Shown: piece by piece, positions 23,561 through 31,873 of the stretch
Layout of the letters: each line of letters opens with the position of its first letter
Numbering within the stretch: position 1 is the stretch's first letter
From: DATEUP01 sp041485285
GTDB lineage: Archaea > Thermoplasmatota > DTKX01 > DATEUP01
Reading direction: 5' to 3'
NCBI GenBank assembly: GCA_041485285.1
Contig: JBGPJF010000003.1
Span: forward strand, 35,880-99,879
Length of the DNA stretch: 64,000 bases
Notes under the pieces: generated by a model
Told to the model about the DNA's origin: nothing
What the model saw: only the letters and a program-made list of their open reading frames with translations
The model's database searches: none
Translations under genes and position numbers: made by a program

Positions 23561-26500
23561 GTGCAGTCCAAGCTCAGCGGTCACGCCGCGGCGGGAGCAG
23601 ATGATCCTCCAGCGGAGGCGCCGCCTCCCCCCGGGCCGAAGCGGCCGATCACGCCCGACCCCGCGCAGCTTGAGGCCGTCGAGCACGGCGAGGGCCCGCT
23701 GCTCGTCGTCGCGGGGCCCGGCACGGGGAAGACGTTCGTGATTCAACACCGCGTGTTGCACCTGATCCAGAAGCTCGCCGTTAAGCCCGAACAGATCCTC
23801 TGCCTCACGTTCACCGAAAAAGCGGCCGAGGAAATGCGCACCCGCATCGAGGAGGCGCTTGCCCACGCGGCGGTCGCGGGGACGCCGACGGTCGCGACGT
23901 TCCACTCCTTTTGCCAACAAGTGCTCACCGAGTTCTCGGTGGCGGCGGACATGCCGCGGGCGTTCCGTGTCCTCGAGGGCCCGCGCCTGCTGCGCTTCAT
24001 CATGAGCCGCGTCGACGGATTCAACCTCAAGCATTTCCGGATCAAGCGCGGCGCGATCGAGTTTGCCCAGGAATTGGAGCGGTTCGCATCGCGCTGCCAC
24101 GACGAGCTGATGAGCACGGACGCCGCCCTCGAGCGCGCGAAGGCCTTCGAGGCCGAGGCCAAGACCGCCGACGCGCGGCAGGAAGCGCGGCTGTGGGTGG
24201 AGCTTGCCGAATGCAAGCGCATGCTCGAGGAGGAGCTCGACGACAGCCGCTTCGTGACCTTCGGCGAGATCATCACGCGCGTGATCGGGGTGCTGAAGGC
24301 GCACCCCGAGGTGCTTGCCAAGCTGCAGGCGAGGCACAAGCACCTGCTGATTGACGAATTCCAGGACGACAATTACGCGCAGGGGTGGCTCGTCACCGCG
24401 CTGGCGGAGCCCCATGGGCGCGTCACGGTCGTGGGCGACGACGACCAGTCGATCTACCGCTTCCGCGGGGCCCACCCGCTGATCCTGCGCGAATTCGAGG
24501 AGCTGTGGGGGCCCAAGGGCCTCAAGAAAGTCATCCTCAAGCAGAGCTATCGCTCGGCGCCGCCGATCGTGTCGGCCTCCTCCCTCCTGATTTCCAAATC
24601 GCCCGCGCACGACCCCGGGAAGGTGCTCGCGCCCGCCGAGGGCAAGCGCGGGCCGCCGGTGCACGTCGTGCGCTCGCCCGACAGCGACCGGCAGGCCGCC
24701 TATGTGGTCGACCGCGTGCGGCGGGCGCAGGCGCAGGGCATTCCACTGCGCGAGATCGCGGTGCTCTTCCGCTCGATGAACCACGCGGATGCGATCGTCC
24801 GGGCGCTGCAGGGCGCCACAATCGCCACCGAGGTGGTCGGCGCAGGCGGGCTCTTCGACCGCCGCGAGGTTCGTGACGCGCTTGCGTGGGCGGCGTTCGT
24901 GACCAACCCGCTGAAGGACGACCTCTCGGCCTTCCGCGTGCTCTGGGCGCCCGAGGTCGGCCTCGACCCGATGGACGTCGCGCGCGTCACGCGCGCCGCC
25001 AGCGACGCACGCAAACCCGTTTTCGAACTTGTGAATGACCCCGCAAAAGTGGTCGACCTGTCGGCGGACGCCAAGGCGAAACTCGCGGCCCTTGCCGCGC
25101 GCGTGGGGAAGTTCCAGGACGAGGCGCGACAATTCCCCGCCGGCGACGCGCTCGCGCGCGTGCTCGAGTTTTCCAAGATCCGCGCGCGCCTCGACCCGGA
25201 CACGCCTTCCGGCCGCCGGCAGGCGAAGAACCTCGACCTCCTCCTCAAGCTCGCAGAATCGGTGGGCGCCGACACCGACCACCCGGGCCTCGAGGAGTTC
25301 GTCGAGCTGTGCGCCCTCATCGCCAAGAGCGCGCTCGACCTGCCCGAAGCCGAGCCCGACCTCACCGAAGAGTCCGTGAAGATGATGACGATCCACCAGG
25401 CCAAGGGGAAGGAGTTCGAACTCGTCCTTGTGCCCGACCTCATCGAGCGCCGGTTCCCGCCGGCCGTCCAAGCGGACATGACCGAGGAGTTCTTCGTCGG
25501 GGTCCACCACCCCGAGACCAAAGAGGACGTGCGCCTCGACGAGGAACGCCGCCTGCTCTACGTGGCGATGACGCGGGCCAAGGGCGCCCTCGAGCTGCTC
25601 ACCTTCGAAGCCTACGGCGGCGGGCGCTCGGCGTACCCGAGCGCCTTCCTCGTCGAGATGGGGTACGCGGACGGTGCGCCCACGGGCCGCCTCGCGTCGG
25701 GACTTGAGGTCATCGAATTCGCGCCGCTGACGGCCCCCCCCCGGGAGGGGCCCGCCATCCCGCACGAGGCCGACGCGGAGGAACTCGTGCGCGGCGCCGT
25801 CGCAATCATGCGGGGCGGCGCGCCGGTCGATGACGCCGCGGCCTTGGAGCAGCTGCGCGGCCTCGTCGCGCGGTGGGCAGCGTCGCAGCGCACGGCCGGC
25901 ACGACGCCAAAGGCCGCGGGGGACCTGCTCAAGCGGCTCGAGCCCCTCATCGGGCCCGTCACCGTCCCCAAGCCCCGCGACCGCGCCCCGGTGCACCTCG
26001 TGCGGCCCGGCGTCAAGGAAGGCGTGCTCGACCTCTCCTACTCGCAGCTCGACACCTACGAGCGCTGCCCGCGCCGCTACATGTACAGCAGCGTGCTGAA
26101 CCTGCGCGGGCGCAGCGGGCGGCACGCGGTCGCGGGCAACGCGATCCACGCCGCCCTCGAAGAGTTCTACAAGCGGTTCAAGCACGCAAGCGAAGCCAAG
26201 CTCGACGACCTGATCGCCCTGTTCGACGAGGAGTTCCGCAAGGCCGAGTTCGACAACGAACTCGAGCGGCGCCAGCACTACGACGACGGGGTCAAGATGG
26301 CCGAGGCATTCTTCGAGGCGGAGAAGGGGCGCACCACGCGGCCTGTCGAGCTCGAGAAGAGTTTCGAATTTATCCTCGGGGACACCCGAGTGCGGGGGCG
26401 CATCGACCGGATCGACAAGCACCCCGATGGGCGCTTCGAGGTCATCGACTACAAGAGCGGCAGGATCGACTCGAAGAAAAACTACGCCAACGAGAACCTG

Positions 26501-26761
26501 CAGCTGCCCATCTACGCGATGGCGATGGATGAACTCAAGATGAAACTCAAATGCGCAACGATCTATGGGCTGAAGGAGGGCAAGCGCGTCACCCTCAACC
26601 GGGGCGAGGACCTCACCGAACAGGCCATCGCGGCGGCGCGCTTCCGGATCCTCGAGATTGCCAAGCACATCCGTGCGGGGCACTTCGAGCCGGACCCCAG
26701 CCCGCAGAACTGCGACTGGTGCGACTTCAGGATGCTGTGCCCGGCCGTGGAGACGAAGTGA
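23561..26761 (+). CDS. UvrD-family helicase fused to Fe-S RecB nuclease
   Basis: A 1066-residue superfamily 1 helicase with a C-terminal PD-(D/E)XK nuclease. Helicase motifs are Q-motif and Walker A VVAGPGTGKT (about 49-58), LTFTEKAAEEM (Ia), LLIDEFQDDN (II, about 262), GDDDQSIYRFRGA (III), LKQSYRS (IV), MMTIHQAKGKEFE (V, about 609) and LLYVAMTRAKG (VI, about 664). The nuclease has a first cysteine in YERCPRRYMYSS, active-site residues in RIDRIDKHPDGRFEVIDYKSG, and three cysteines in NCDWCDFRMLC, the AddB/Cas4 iron-staple layout. It should unwind and resect DNA ends. GTG 23561 is chosen; the upstream extension lies within the TPR gene. Confidence 0.92.
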   Translation: MQSKLSGHAAAGADDPPAEAPPPPGPKRPITPDPAQLEAVEHGEGPLLVVAGPGTGKTFVIQHRVLHLIQKLAVKPEQILCLTFTEKAAEEMRTRIEEALAHAAVAGTPTVATFHSFCQQVLTEFSVAADMPRAFRVLEGPRLLRFIMSRVDGFNLKHFRIKRGAIEFAQELERFASRCHDELMSTDAALERAKAFEAEAKTADARQEARLWVELAECKRMLEEELDDSRFVTFGEIITRVIGVLKAHPEVLAKLQARHKHLLIDEFQDDNYAQGWLVTALAEPHGRVTVVGDDDQSIYRFRGAHPLILREFEELWGPKGLKKVILKQSYRSAPPIVSASSLLISKSPAHDPGKVLAPAEGKRGPPVHVVRSPDSDRQAAYVVDRVRRAQAQGIPLREIAVLFRSMNHADAIVRALQGATIATEVVGAGGLFDRREVRDALAWAAFVTNPLKDDLSAFRVLWAPEVGLDPMDVARVTRAASDARKPVFELVNDPAKVVDLSADAKAKLAALAARVGKFQDEARQFPAGDALARVLEFSKIRARLDPDTPSGRRQAKNLDLLLKLAESVGADTDHPGLEEFVELCALIAKSALDLPEAEPDLTEESVKMMTIHQAKGKEFELVLVPDLIERRFPPAVQADMTEEFFVGVHHPETKEDVRLDEERRLLYVAMTRAKGALELLTFEAYGGGRSAYPSAFLVEMGYADGAPTGRLASGLEVIEFAPLTAPPREGPAIPHEADAEELVRGAVAIMRGGAPVDDAAALEQLRGLVARWAASQRTAGTTPKAAGDLLKRLEPLIGPVTVPKPRDRAPVHLVRPGVKEGVLDLSYSQLDTYERCPRRYMYSSVLNLRGRSGRHAVAGNAIHAALEEFYKRFKHASEAKLDDLIALFDEEFRKAEFDNELERRQHYDDGVKMAEAFFEAEKGRTTRPVELEKSFEFILGDTRVRGRIDRIDKHPDGRFEVIDYKSGRIDSKKNYANENLQLPIYAMAMDELKMKLKCATIYGLKEGKRVTLNRGEDLTEQAIAAARFRILEIAKHIRAGHFEPDPSPQNCDWCDFRMLCPAVETK

Positions 26762-26813
26762 CCGGCCCCCCCCCTCGAAAACTCCAATACATGAGGCGCG
26801 GCTCCCGAGGCCG

Positions 26814-27233
26814 ATGGGCCTCTTCGGCAAGATCCTGGGTTCAGCGAAGCTACCCTCCGGGCCCCCGGCAGCAGCGCCGCCACCTCCGCCGCCCCCTTCT
26901 TCGAAGGGCGCGAGCAAACGGTTCTTCGGCAGCGGGGACGATTTGGGCAGGCCGCTCGAGCAGAGCGGCGCGGAGAACGGCCCCTTCCCGAAGCGCATGC
27001 GCCTGCGCGCCAATCTCGAGGAATACAACCTCGTGAGCTCGTGGCAAGACGTGACCCTGAACGGCGCGGCGGACCTGGAGACGGCACGCGCCCACGTGAT
27101 CGCCGCTTACTACAAGCAGTACGGCCTCTACCGGTTGCCGGACGGCAACGACACGATCCGCTGGAACGAAACGACATGGCGCGAAATCCAAGGAAGCCTG
27201 CGAATCCTGTACCACCCCGGGTTCCTGGGGTAG
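26814..27233 (+). CDS. Unknown 139-residue protein coupled to priS
   Basis: The N-terminal 60 residues (MGLFGKILGSAKLPSG followed by a Pro/Ala run) look disordered. The C-terminal half is compact and aromatic-rich (LEEYNLVSSWQDVTLNG; AYYKQYGLYRLPDGNDTIRW). No family is recognised. ATG 26814 follows the helicase-nuclease stop by 52 bases. Its TAG stop shares a base with the GTG start of priS (TAGTG), so the two products are probably made together. A primase-accessory role is a guess from position only. Confidence 0.6.
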   Translation: MGLFGKILGSAKLPSGPPAAAPPPPPPPSSKGASKRFFGSGDDLGRPLEQSGAENGPFPKRMRLRANLEEYNLVSSWQDVTLNGAADLETARAHVIAAYYKQYGLYRLPDGNDTIRWNETTWREIQGSLRILYHPGFLG

Positions 27234-28027
27234 TGCGGCGCGGCCCGCTGGCGGCGCTCAGGGCCCGCCGGCTTTCGCGCCGCATCGCCGCGGAGAGGCG
27301 CGCGATCCGCGCCTACTACCGGTCGGCACGGCCCAGTTCGATCCTGCTTCCCCCGGAATCCACGCGCCGGCAGTTCCGGATTGCCATTCGCAGACCGAAC
27401 GGGAAACTTACGTTCATGAAGATTGACGACCGGATTGGCAAGCCGGAGGGACTGCTTTCCCATCTCGTGCACGCGGCGCCCCACCACGCCTACTTCTCGA
27501 CCTCGACATGGCTTGACCCCCAAAGGCTTGGCCCGCGCGACTTCAAGAAGGCGCGGCGGGCGGGGTACGTCGTGGCGCACAACGTGTTCTTGAACCAGGG
27601 CCTGTACTTCGATATCGACCTCAAGGCGAGCCTCCCCGAAGCGGCGCAACACCTCCTTCGCCTGCGCGACCTGCTCGCGCGCGAGTGGGGGTTCGAGAAA
27701 TTCCAGGCCGTTTACTCGGGCTCGAAGGGGTTCCACCTCTACGTATTGGACTTCGACATCCGCGCGTTTGTCGAGCAAATCGAGCCGGAACCGCGCAAAC
27801 GCGAAGACCAGCACCCGGTGGCCAAGGCGCAGTTCACCGAGGCCGCAGTGAAGGCGGGAATCGCCGTGGACGTCGCGGTGACGCTCGACCCCCGGCGGAT
27901 CCTGCGCGTGCCGGGCACCGTCCACGGGAAAACGCTAAATCTCTGCGAGCCGGTCGAGATGGCGCGGGTCGAGTCCTTCGTCCCGCGCAAGATCCCCAGT
28001 GACGGGTGGCGCAAGCTGCTCGGATGA
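27233..28027 (+). CDS. priS: DNA primase small subunit
   Basis: A 264-residue catalytic primase subunit of the archaeo-eukaryotic primase superfamily. An N-terminal helix precedes STRRQFRIAIRRPNGKLTFM, the PriS REFA-type strand. The metal-binding DxD is in LYFDIDLKA (D127, D129), the nucleotide-binding segment is YSGSKGFHLYV, and the third acidic motif is VDVAVTLDPRRILRVPGTVHGKT (D213 or D219). It is shorter than typical PriS (about 330-400) and lacks a cysteine-rich zinc site. GTG 27233 overlaps the preceding stop. PriL is not in the window. Confidence 0.88.
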   Translation: MRRGPLAALRARRLSRRIAAERRAIRAYYRSARPSSILLPPESTRRQFRIAIRRPNGKLTFMKIDDRIGKPEGLLSHLVHAAPHHAYFSTSTWLDPQRLGPRDFKKARRAGYVVAHNVFLNQGLYFDIDLKASLPEAAQHLLRLRDLLAREWGFEKFQAVYSGSKGFHLYVLDFDIRAFVEQIEPEPRKREDQHPVAKAQFTEAAVKAGIAVDVAVTLDPRRILRVPGTVHGKTLNLCEPVEMARVESFVPRKIPSDGWRKLLG

Positions 28028-28128
28028 ACGCTCGCGCTGGCCTTCGACCAGCGCGTGTAGAGAAACCGGGGGCGGGCAAGGACTGGGGACCAAGGCCCGC
28101 CTCCACCCTTCCTTCCTCAGCCCGCGCG

Positions 28129-28833
28129 CTACCCATAAAGCGCGGCCTCAACGGCGCCCTTTACGGCGGTCGTTTCTTCGACCGTCAAACCTGACTCCAA
28201 CTCGATCATCGGCAGGCTCCCGGCCGCCCCGCGCCAAAGGCGCAGGACGAAGGAGCCCGTGCTCGTGGCCCACTCGGCAACGCACGAGGGAGGGGGCGGC
28301 CGCGGCATCGAGGCCGGGACGCGGTAGCGGACGGCCGAATCGATGGCGGCGGCGACCGCGGTGAGGTCGTAGGCGCCGGGGTCAAGGCGCATACGCGACT
28401 GCGCCCGCGTGGAGTACGACTTTCGCTCGCGACGCTTCACGAGGAACGCCGCTAGCGCGATGACCAGTCCCAAGGTTCCGAAGGTGAACACCGAGACGAA
28501 CACGATCGTGCTCGGCCGGCCAGAGAGCACCGGGTCGAGCCCGATGCGGAGCGCCACGAACACCACGACGATGGGGAGCGCGATGGCCACGTTGCGCAGC
28601 TTTCGTGCGCTAAGTCCGACCCCGCCCTTCGGCAAGGGGGCCGACCCCCACCACCCCGGCGGCAGCTCGGCGGGCCCGCCTGGCGGGAACGCGATGTCCG
28701 GCCGGCGCTGGCCGCCGAACCCTGCGGCAAAGGCCCACGCCGGCGGATTCTCCAACTCAAGCGCAGGCCGAGGCCCACGTGCGAGGTGGACGCTCAGCGC
28801 ACCATCGGGCGGGGCAACTGCAGGTGGGGCCAT
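28129..28833 (-). CDS. Two-helix membrane protein, proline-rich N-terminus
   Basis: A 234-residue protein. The first 75 residues are rich in Pro, Gly and Ala. Two adjacent transmembrane helices follow at about 82-102 (VAIALPIVVVFVALRIGL) and 110-132 (TIVFVSVFTFGTLGLVIALA), then a basic cytosolic stretch (FLVKRRERKSY). The C-terminal domain of about 85 residues (TGSFVLRLWRGAAGSLPMIE; TVEETTAVKGAVEAALYG) resembles the last domain of the membrane protein encoded 12 bases upstream. Function unknown; the two genes clearly form one unit. Confidence 0.65.
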   Translation of the reverse strand: MAPPAVAPPDGALSVHLARGPRPALELENPPAWAFAAGFGGQRRPDIAFPPGGPAELPPGWWGSAPLPKGGVGLSARKLRNVAIALPIVVVFVALRIGLDPVLSGRPSTIVFVSVFTFGTLGLVIALAAFLVKRRERKSYSTRAQSRMRLDPGAYDLTAVAAAIDSAVRYRVPASMPRPPPPSCVAEWATSTGSFVLRLWRGAAGSLPMIELESGLTVEETTAVKGAVEAALYG

Positions 28834-28845
28834 GCTCGCTCACCC

Positions 28846-30237
28846 TTAGGGGTTTCCGGCCGCAGGCGCGGGCGGCGGCGGTGGGGGCGGCGGCGCCATC
28901 ATCGGGGGAGGCGGCGGCCCCGCAGGCGCGCCGAGCGCCTCGAGGATCGCGCCCTTGAAGCGCTTGTGCGCCTCCACGTTGGCGGTTCCCTTCGACCGCA
29001 GCGTGAGGTTCCGGATCTGGCCGTCTCCGCCTTTGTTGGCTTTGAGGGTCATGGTCGGGTTGAGCTGCCAGCTGACCTGCATCTTCTTCCTTGACGGCGC
29101 CACCGCCTGCTGGCCCGCCTGGCCGGCCGCGTGGGCAACGACCGCTTCCACCGCCATGGCGGAGGTGAGCGTCGGGGGGAGAATCATGAAAGTGGCCCCT
29201 TCCTCCCCGCGCAGACTCTTGCGCATCGCGATTTGCACGGCGACCGCGAGCACGACGCCGATGGCCAGGCCAACACCGATGAGCAGGCCGGTGTCGTAGT
29301 GCGCTCGCAGACCGATTTGGAGCACCATCAGCACCGGGAAAATGATCAACACCACGCTGATCCCCTTCGCTTGCCGCTTCAACATCGCCGTGTCGGCCGA
29401 CAGCCACAGGCCCGTGTGCTGCGCCATCGAGCCGCGCGCTTGGGAGACGGTCATGTCCGGGATTGATGCGCCGTTCGAGAGCAGCGACGCGTTCCACGCG
29501 GCCGCCGGGCCGGTGTCGCCGGGACGCGCGAGGGGCGCGGTGGGGTAGCCGAAGGCCGCGGGAAGCGGCGCACCCGGGTATGCGCCGGGAGCCGCCGGCA
29601 TCCCGGCCGCGGGGGGCGCCCCGTAGGGAGCCGCCGCTTGCTGCATTGCCGGCCACGGGCCGCCGAAGCCGGGGCCTGCAAACCCCGCATACATCTGCGG
29701 TGGGGCGCCCGCGGCGATCGCGGCCAACTCGCTGTGACGCCGCTCGACAAACTGCTTGAGCTCGTGGGCACGCATACCCGGGACGCCGTGGTACTTCACC
29801 ACGCTCCCGTCGACCGCGTTGATCTGGAGCGTGAGCCCGGCGTTCAGCGAGAAGCGCGGCCGCACCTTGGCAATGGTTTGGATGGGGTGCGCCTCACGGC
29901 CTTCTGGGATGTCGAAGTGGATTGCGTCCCACGACGTCCCGGTTGCGATCGGGATTCGCCTGCGCTGGAGGAAGCCGAGAGCGCCCTGGGTGAGAAATAG
30001 AGGCGTGAGCACCAAGAAGATGATTGACGGGAAACGTCCGGCGGCGAAGTAGATGTAAATCACGAAGAGGTTGAACGCCCCGATCGCCAGGAACACGATC
30101 CCCCGGATGATGCTCGTCTTGCGCATGGAATTGGGCTTCCACTCGACGGCAGAGGCCGCGGGCTGCGCGAAGGCCAGGGGCGGTGAAGGCGGTGGAACGG
30201 GAGTGGGGGGATTCTGCTGCACGGGCCGACCAAACAC
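28846..30237 (-). CDS. Multi-helix membrane protein with Pro/Gly-rich linkers
   Basis: A 463-residue protein with two helix pairs (about 43-85, IIRGIVFLAIGAFNLFVIYI and PSIIFLVLTPLFLTQG; about 295-345, ISVVLIIFPVLMVLQIGL and TGLLIGVGLAIGVVLAVAVQ). A cytosolic module after the first pair has RRIPIATGTSWDAIHFDIPE and KYHGVPGMRAHELKQFVERR. A long Gly/Ala/Pro linker and a poly-Pro C-terminus flank a final beta domain (SWQLNPTMTLKANKGG; LTLRSKGTANVEAHKRF). GTG 30237 gives a proline-rich N-terminus; ATG 30126 (MRKTSIIRGIVF) is a good alternative. No family is recognised. Confidence 0.65.
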   Translation of the reverse strand: MFGRPVQQNPPTPVPPPSPPLAFAQPAASAVEWKPNSMRKTSIIRGIVFLAIGAFNLFVIYIYFAAGRFPSIIFLVLTPLFLTQGALGFLQRRRIPIATGTSWDAIHFDIPEGREAHPIQTIAKVRPRFSLNAGLTLQINAVDGSVVKYHGVPGMRAHELKQFVERRHSELAAIAAGAPPQMYAGFAGPGFGGPWPAMQQAAAPYGAPPAAGMPAAPGAYPGAPLPAAFGYPTAPLARPGDTGPAAAWNASLLSNGASIPDMTVSQARGSMAQHTGLWLSADTAMLKRQAKGISVVLIIFPVLMVLQIGLRAHYDTGLLIGVGLAIGVVLAVAVQIAMRKSLRGEEGATFMILPPTLTSAMAVEAVVAHAAGQAGQQAVAPSRKKMQVSWQLNPTMTLKANKGGDGQIRNLTLRSKGTANVEAHKRFKGAILEALGAPAGPPPPPMMAPPPPPPPPAPAAGNP

Positions 30238-30396
30238 GGGATCGGACTATCAAACTTGGCCGCCATTCAGGCGAGAGGTTGATGGCCCGTCCGCGGCGGA
30301 TTCGACGGCCGCAGGCCGTCCTGGTCTCGGGGCGCGAACGGCCCCTCCCACAAAGCCTCTATCTGCCGGTACCATCCGCCGAAAGCGGTTCCCGCT

Positions 30397-31866
30397 TTGA
30401 GCGCGCCCGATTCCCCGTTCTGGAAGAGCGTCCGCACCTACCGCAGCCTAGGCCTCGACCCGCTCAAGTGGATCGCGGGGTGCTCCGTCGAAGTCGACGC
30501 GGCGGAGGTGCTGTACCCGGCCGCCGGCCTGGCGGCGCAGCCGCTTGCCGAACTGGCCGCCACGATCCAACTGAGCGAGGGGCCGGACCTGTATGAGGCG
30601 CGCGAAGACCGAACGCCCGCCCACCGCGCCGTTGTCCGCACACGAAGCAAGGCCGAAGGCGGCCGGACACCTGCACGTACCAATCCGCTGCGTGCCGCGC
30701 TGGTGGCGCGCGTGCTCCAGGCGAAAGGCGACACGCCAGAGGCGTTTGCTCGCGCGCTTTCGGCCGCCGTGGCGGGCCTACCGCCCCGGTCGGAGGGGCG
30801 CGGCGCCCTGTCGTTGGATGCGCCGCTGACGCTCGGCCAGGTGCACGGCTGGACTACGGCCGACCCCGCGGCGGAGTTTGCGGCCTTCGAATTTTACGGC
30901 GGTGGGTCCGGACCCTTCACCGGATACGCCGCGGCAAGCTGCGCCACCCTCCAGATTTCCGACCCCACCCTCGAGCCGTTGGCCGAGGAGCATGTGGCGA
31001 CCGTTGTTGCCGGGGCCCTTGCGGGCCCCTGCTCCCTGGGGGCGTCCCGTCGCGTGGAACTCTACCCGCTTTACGACGGTGCCGGTCAAAAAGCCCGCGA
31101 CACGCTCGCCGCCGCCTACGCCTCGCAGGCCCGGAAACACGGCGCTCGGCTCGTTGAGCGCGGCCCCATCGGCCCGGGGAAGCTGTTTGTCGGCGCGACG
31201 GTCATTGCCGAGAGCGACCGCGAGCCTCCGAACCGCCACCACTACGTGAAACGGGGGATGCAGGTGACCCTGACGCGGCCGCTCGGGGACCTCGCGCCCC
31301 TCGCGTGCTACCTGTCCTGCCTCAGCGACGGCGACTACGCCGCCCGCGCGGAGGCGGCCGGGCACAGCGTCGCATCCCTTCGCGAGGCGCGCCGCATTTC
31401 CTTCGAAGCGCTCACGACGCCTGCGCTTGCCGCCGCCGAAGTCATCCGCGCGTTTTGTTCCCCGCTTCGCGAGCCCCCGGAGCTCAAGGAACACATCGTG
31501 GCAACCGCGGACCTGGGGGCAGGCGGGCTCGTGGCCCTTGCAGACCTCGCCTTGCGGTTCGAGATCACTTTGCGCGTCGATTCCGTGCCGCTCGCCGCGC
31601 CCGCGATCGCCGCGTTTGCGACCTCCGCGCGCCTCATGGATAACGCGACCGCCTGCGCGCCCGGCGCCATCGCGATCATCGCGTACCCGTCGGTGCTCGA
31701 CGAGGTCGAGCGCGCGCTCGAGGAGAAGCGCGTTTCCCCGTCGCGCGTTGCCACCGTCGAGGGCCGCGGCAACGTCGCGGTGAAAGTCCCACAAGAAGCG
31801 GCGACCTTCATCGGTTCCAAACGGCTGCTCGGCCGCCTGTCCCTCCGCGCGGGGAGCGCTGCGTAA
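30397..31866 (+). CDS. SelD-related AIR synthase-like protein
   Basis: A 489-residue protein with the PurM/SelD fold. The N-terminus (YRSLGLDPLKWIAGCSVEVD) carries a conserved cysteine where SelD has its catalytic Cys/Sec. The nucleotide-binding half includes KLFVGATVIAESDREPPNRH and GMQVTLTRPLGDLAPLACYL. The C-terminal AIR synthase-related domain has VATADLGAGGLVALADLALR and a final hydrophobic AIAIIAYPSVLDEVERALEE. This matches the archaeal SelD-related proteins proposed to act in sulfur transfer; the reaction is not established. The start is TTG at 30397, since no ATG or GTG suits the family N-terminus. Confidence 0.7.
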   Translation: MSAPDSPFWKSVRTYRSLGLDPLKWIAGCSVEVDAAEVLYPAAGLAAQPLAELAATIQLSEGPDLYEAREDRTPAHRAVVRTRSKAEGGRTPARTNPLRAALVARVLQAKGDTPEAFARALSAAVAGLPPRSEGRGALSLDAPLTLGQVHGWTTADPAAEFAAFEFYGGGSGPFTGYAAASCATLQISDPTLEPLAEEHVATVVAGALAGPCSLGASRRVELYPLYDGAGQKARDTLAAAYASQARKHGARLVERGPIGPGKLFVGATVIAESDREPPNRHHYVKRGMQVTLTRPLGDLAPLACYLSCLSDGDYAARAEAAGHSVASLREARRISFEALTTPALAAAEVIRAFCSPLREPPELKEHIVATADLGAGGLVALADLALRFEITLRVDSVPLAAPAIAAFATSARLMDNATACAPGAIAIIAYPSVLDEVERALEEKRVSPSRVATVEGRGNVAVKVPQEAATFIGSKRLLGRLSLRAGSAA

Positions 31867-31873
31867 CCCGCCT

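Noticed and set aside
23534..27028. Open frame of 1164 codons on the minus strand
   Set aside because: It is the antisense shadow of the helicase-nuclease gene, whose plus-strand product has all helicase and nuclease motifs. The antisense product is a low-complexity His/Arg/Val/Leu-rich sequence.
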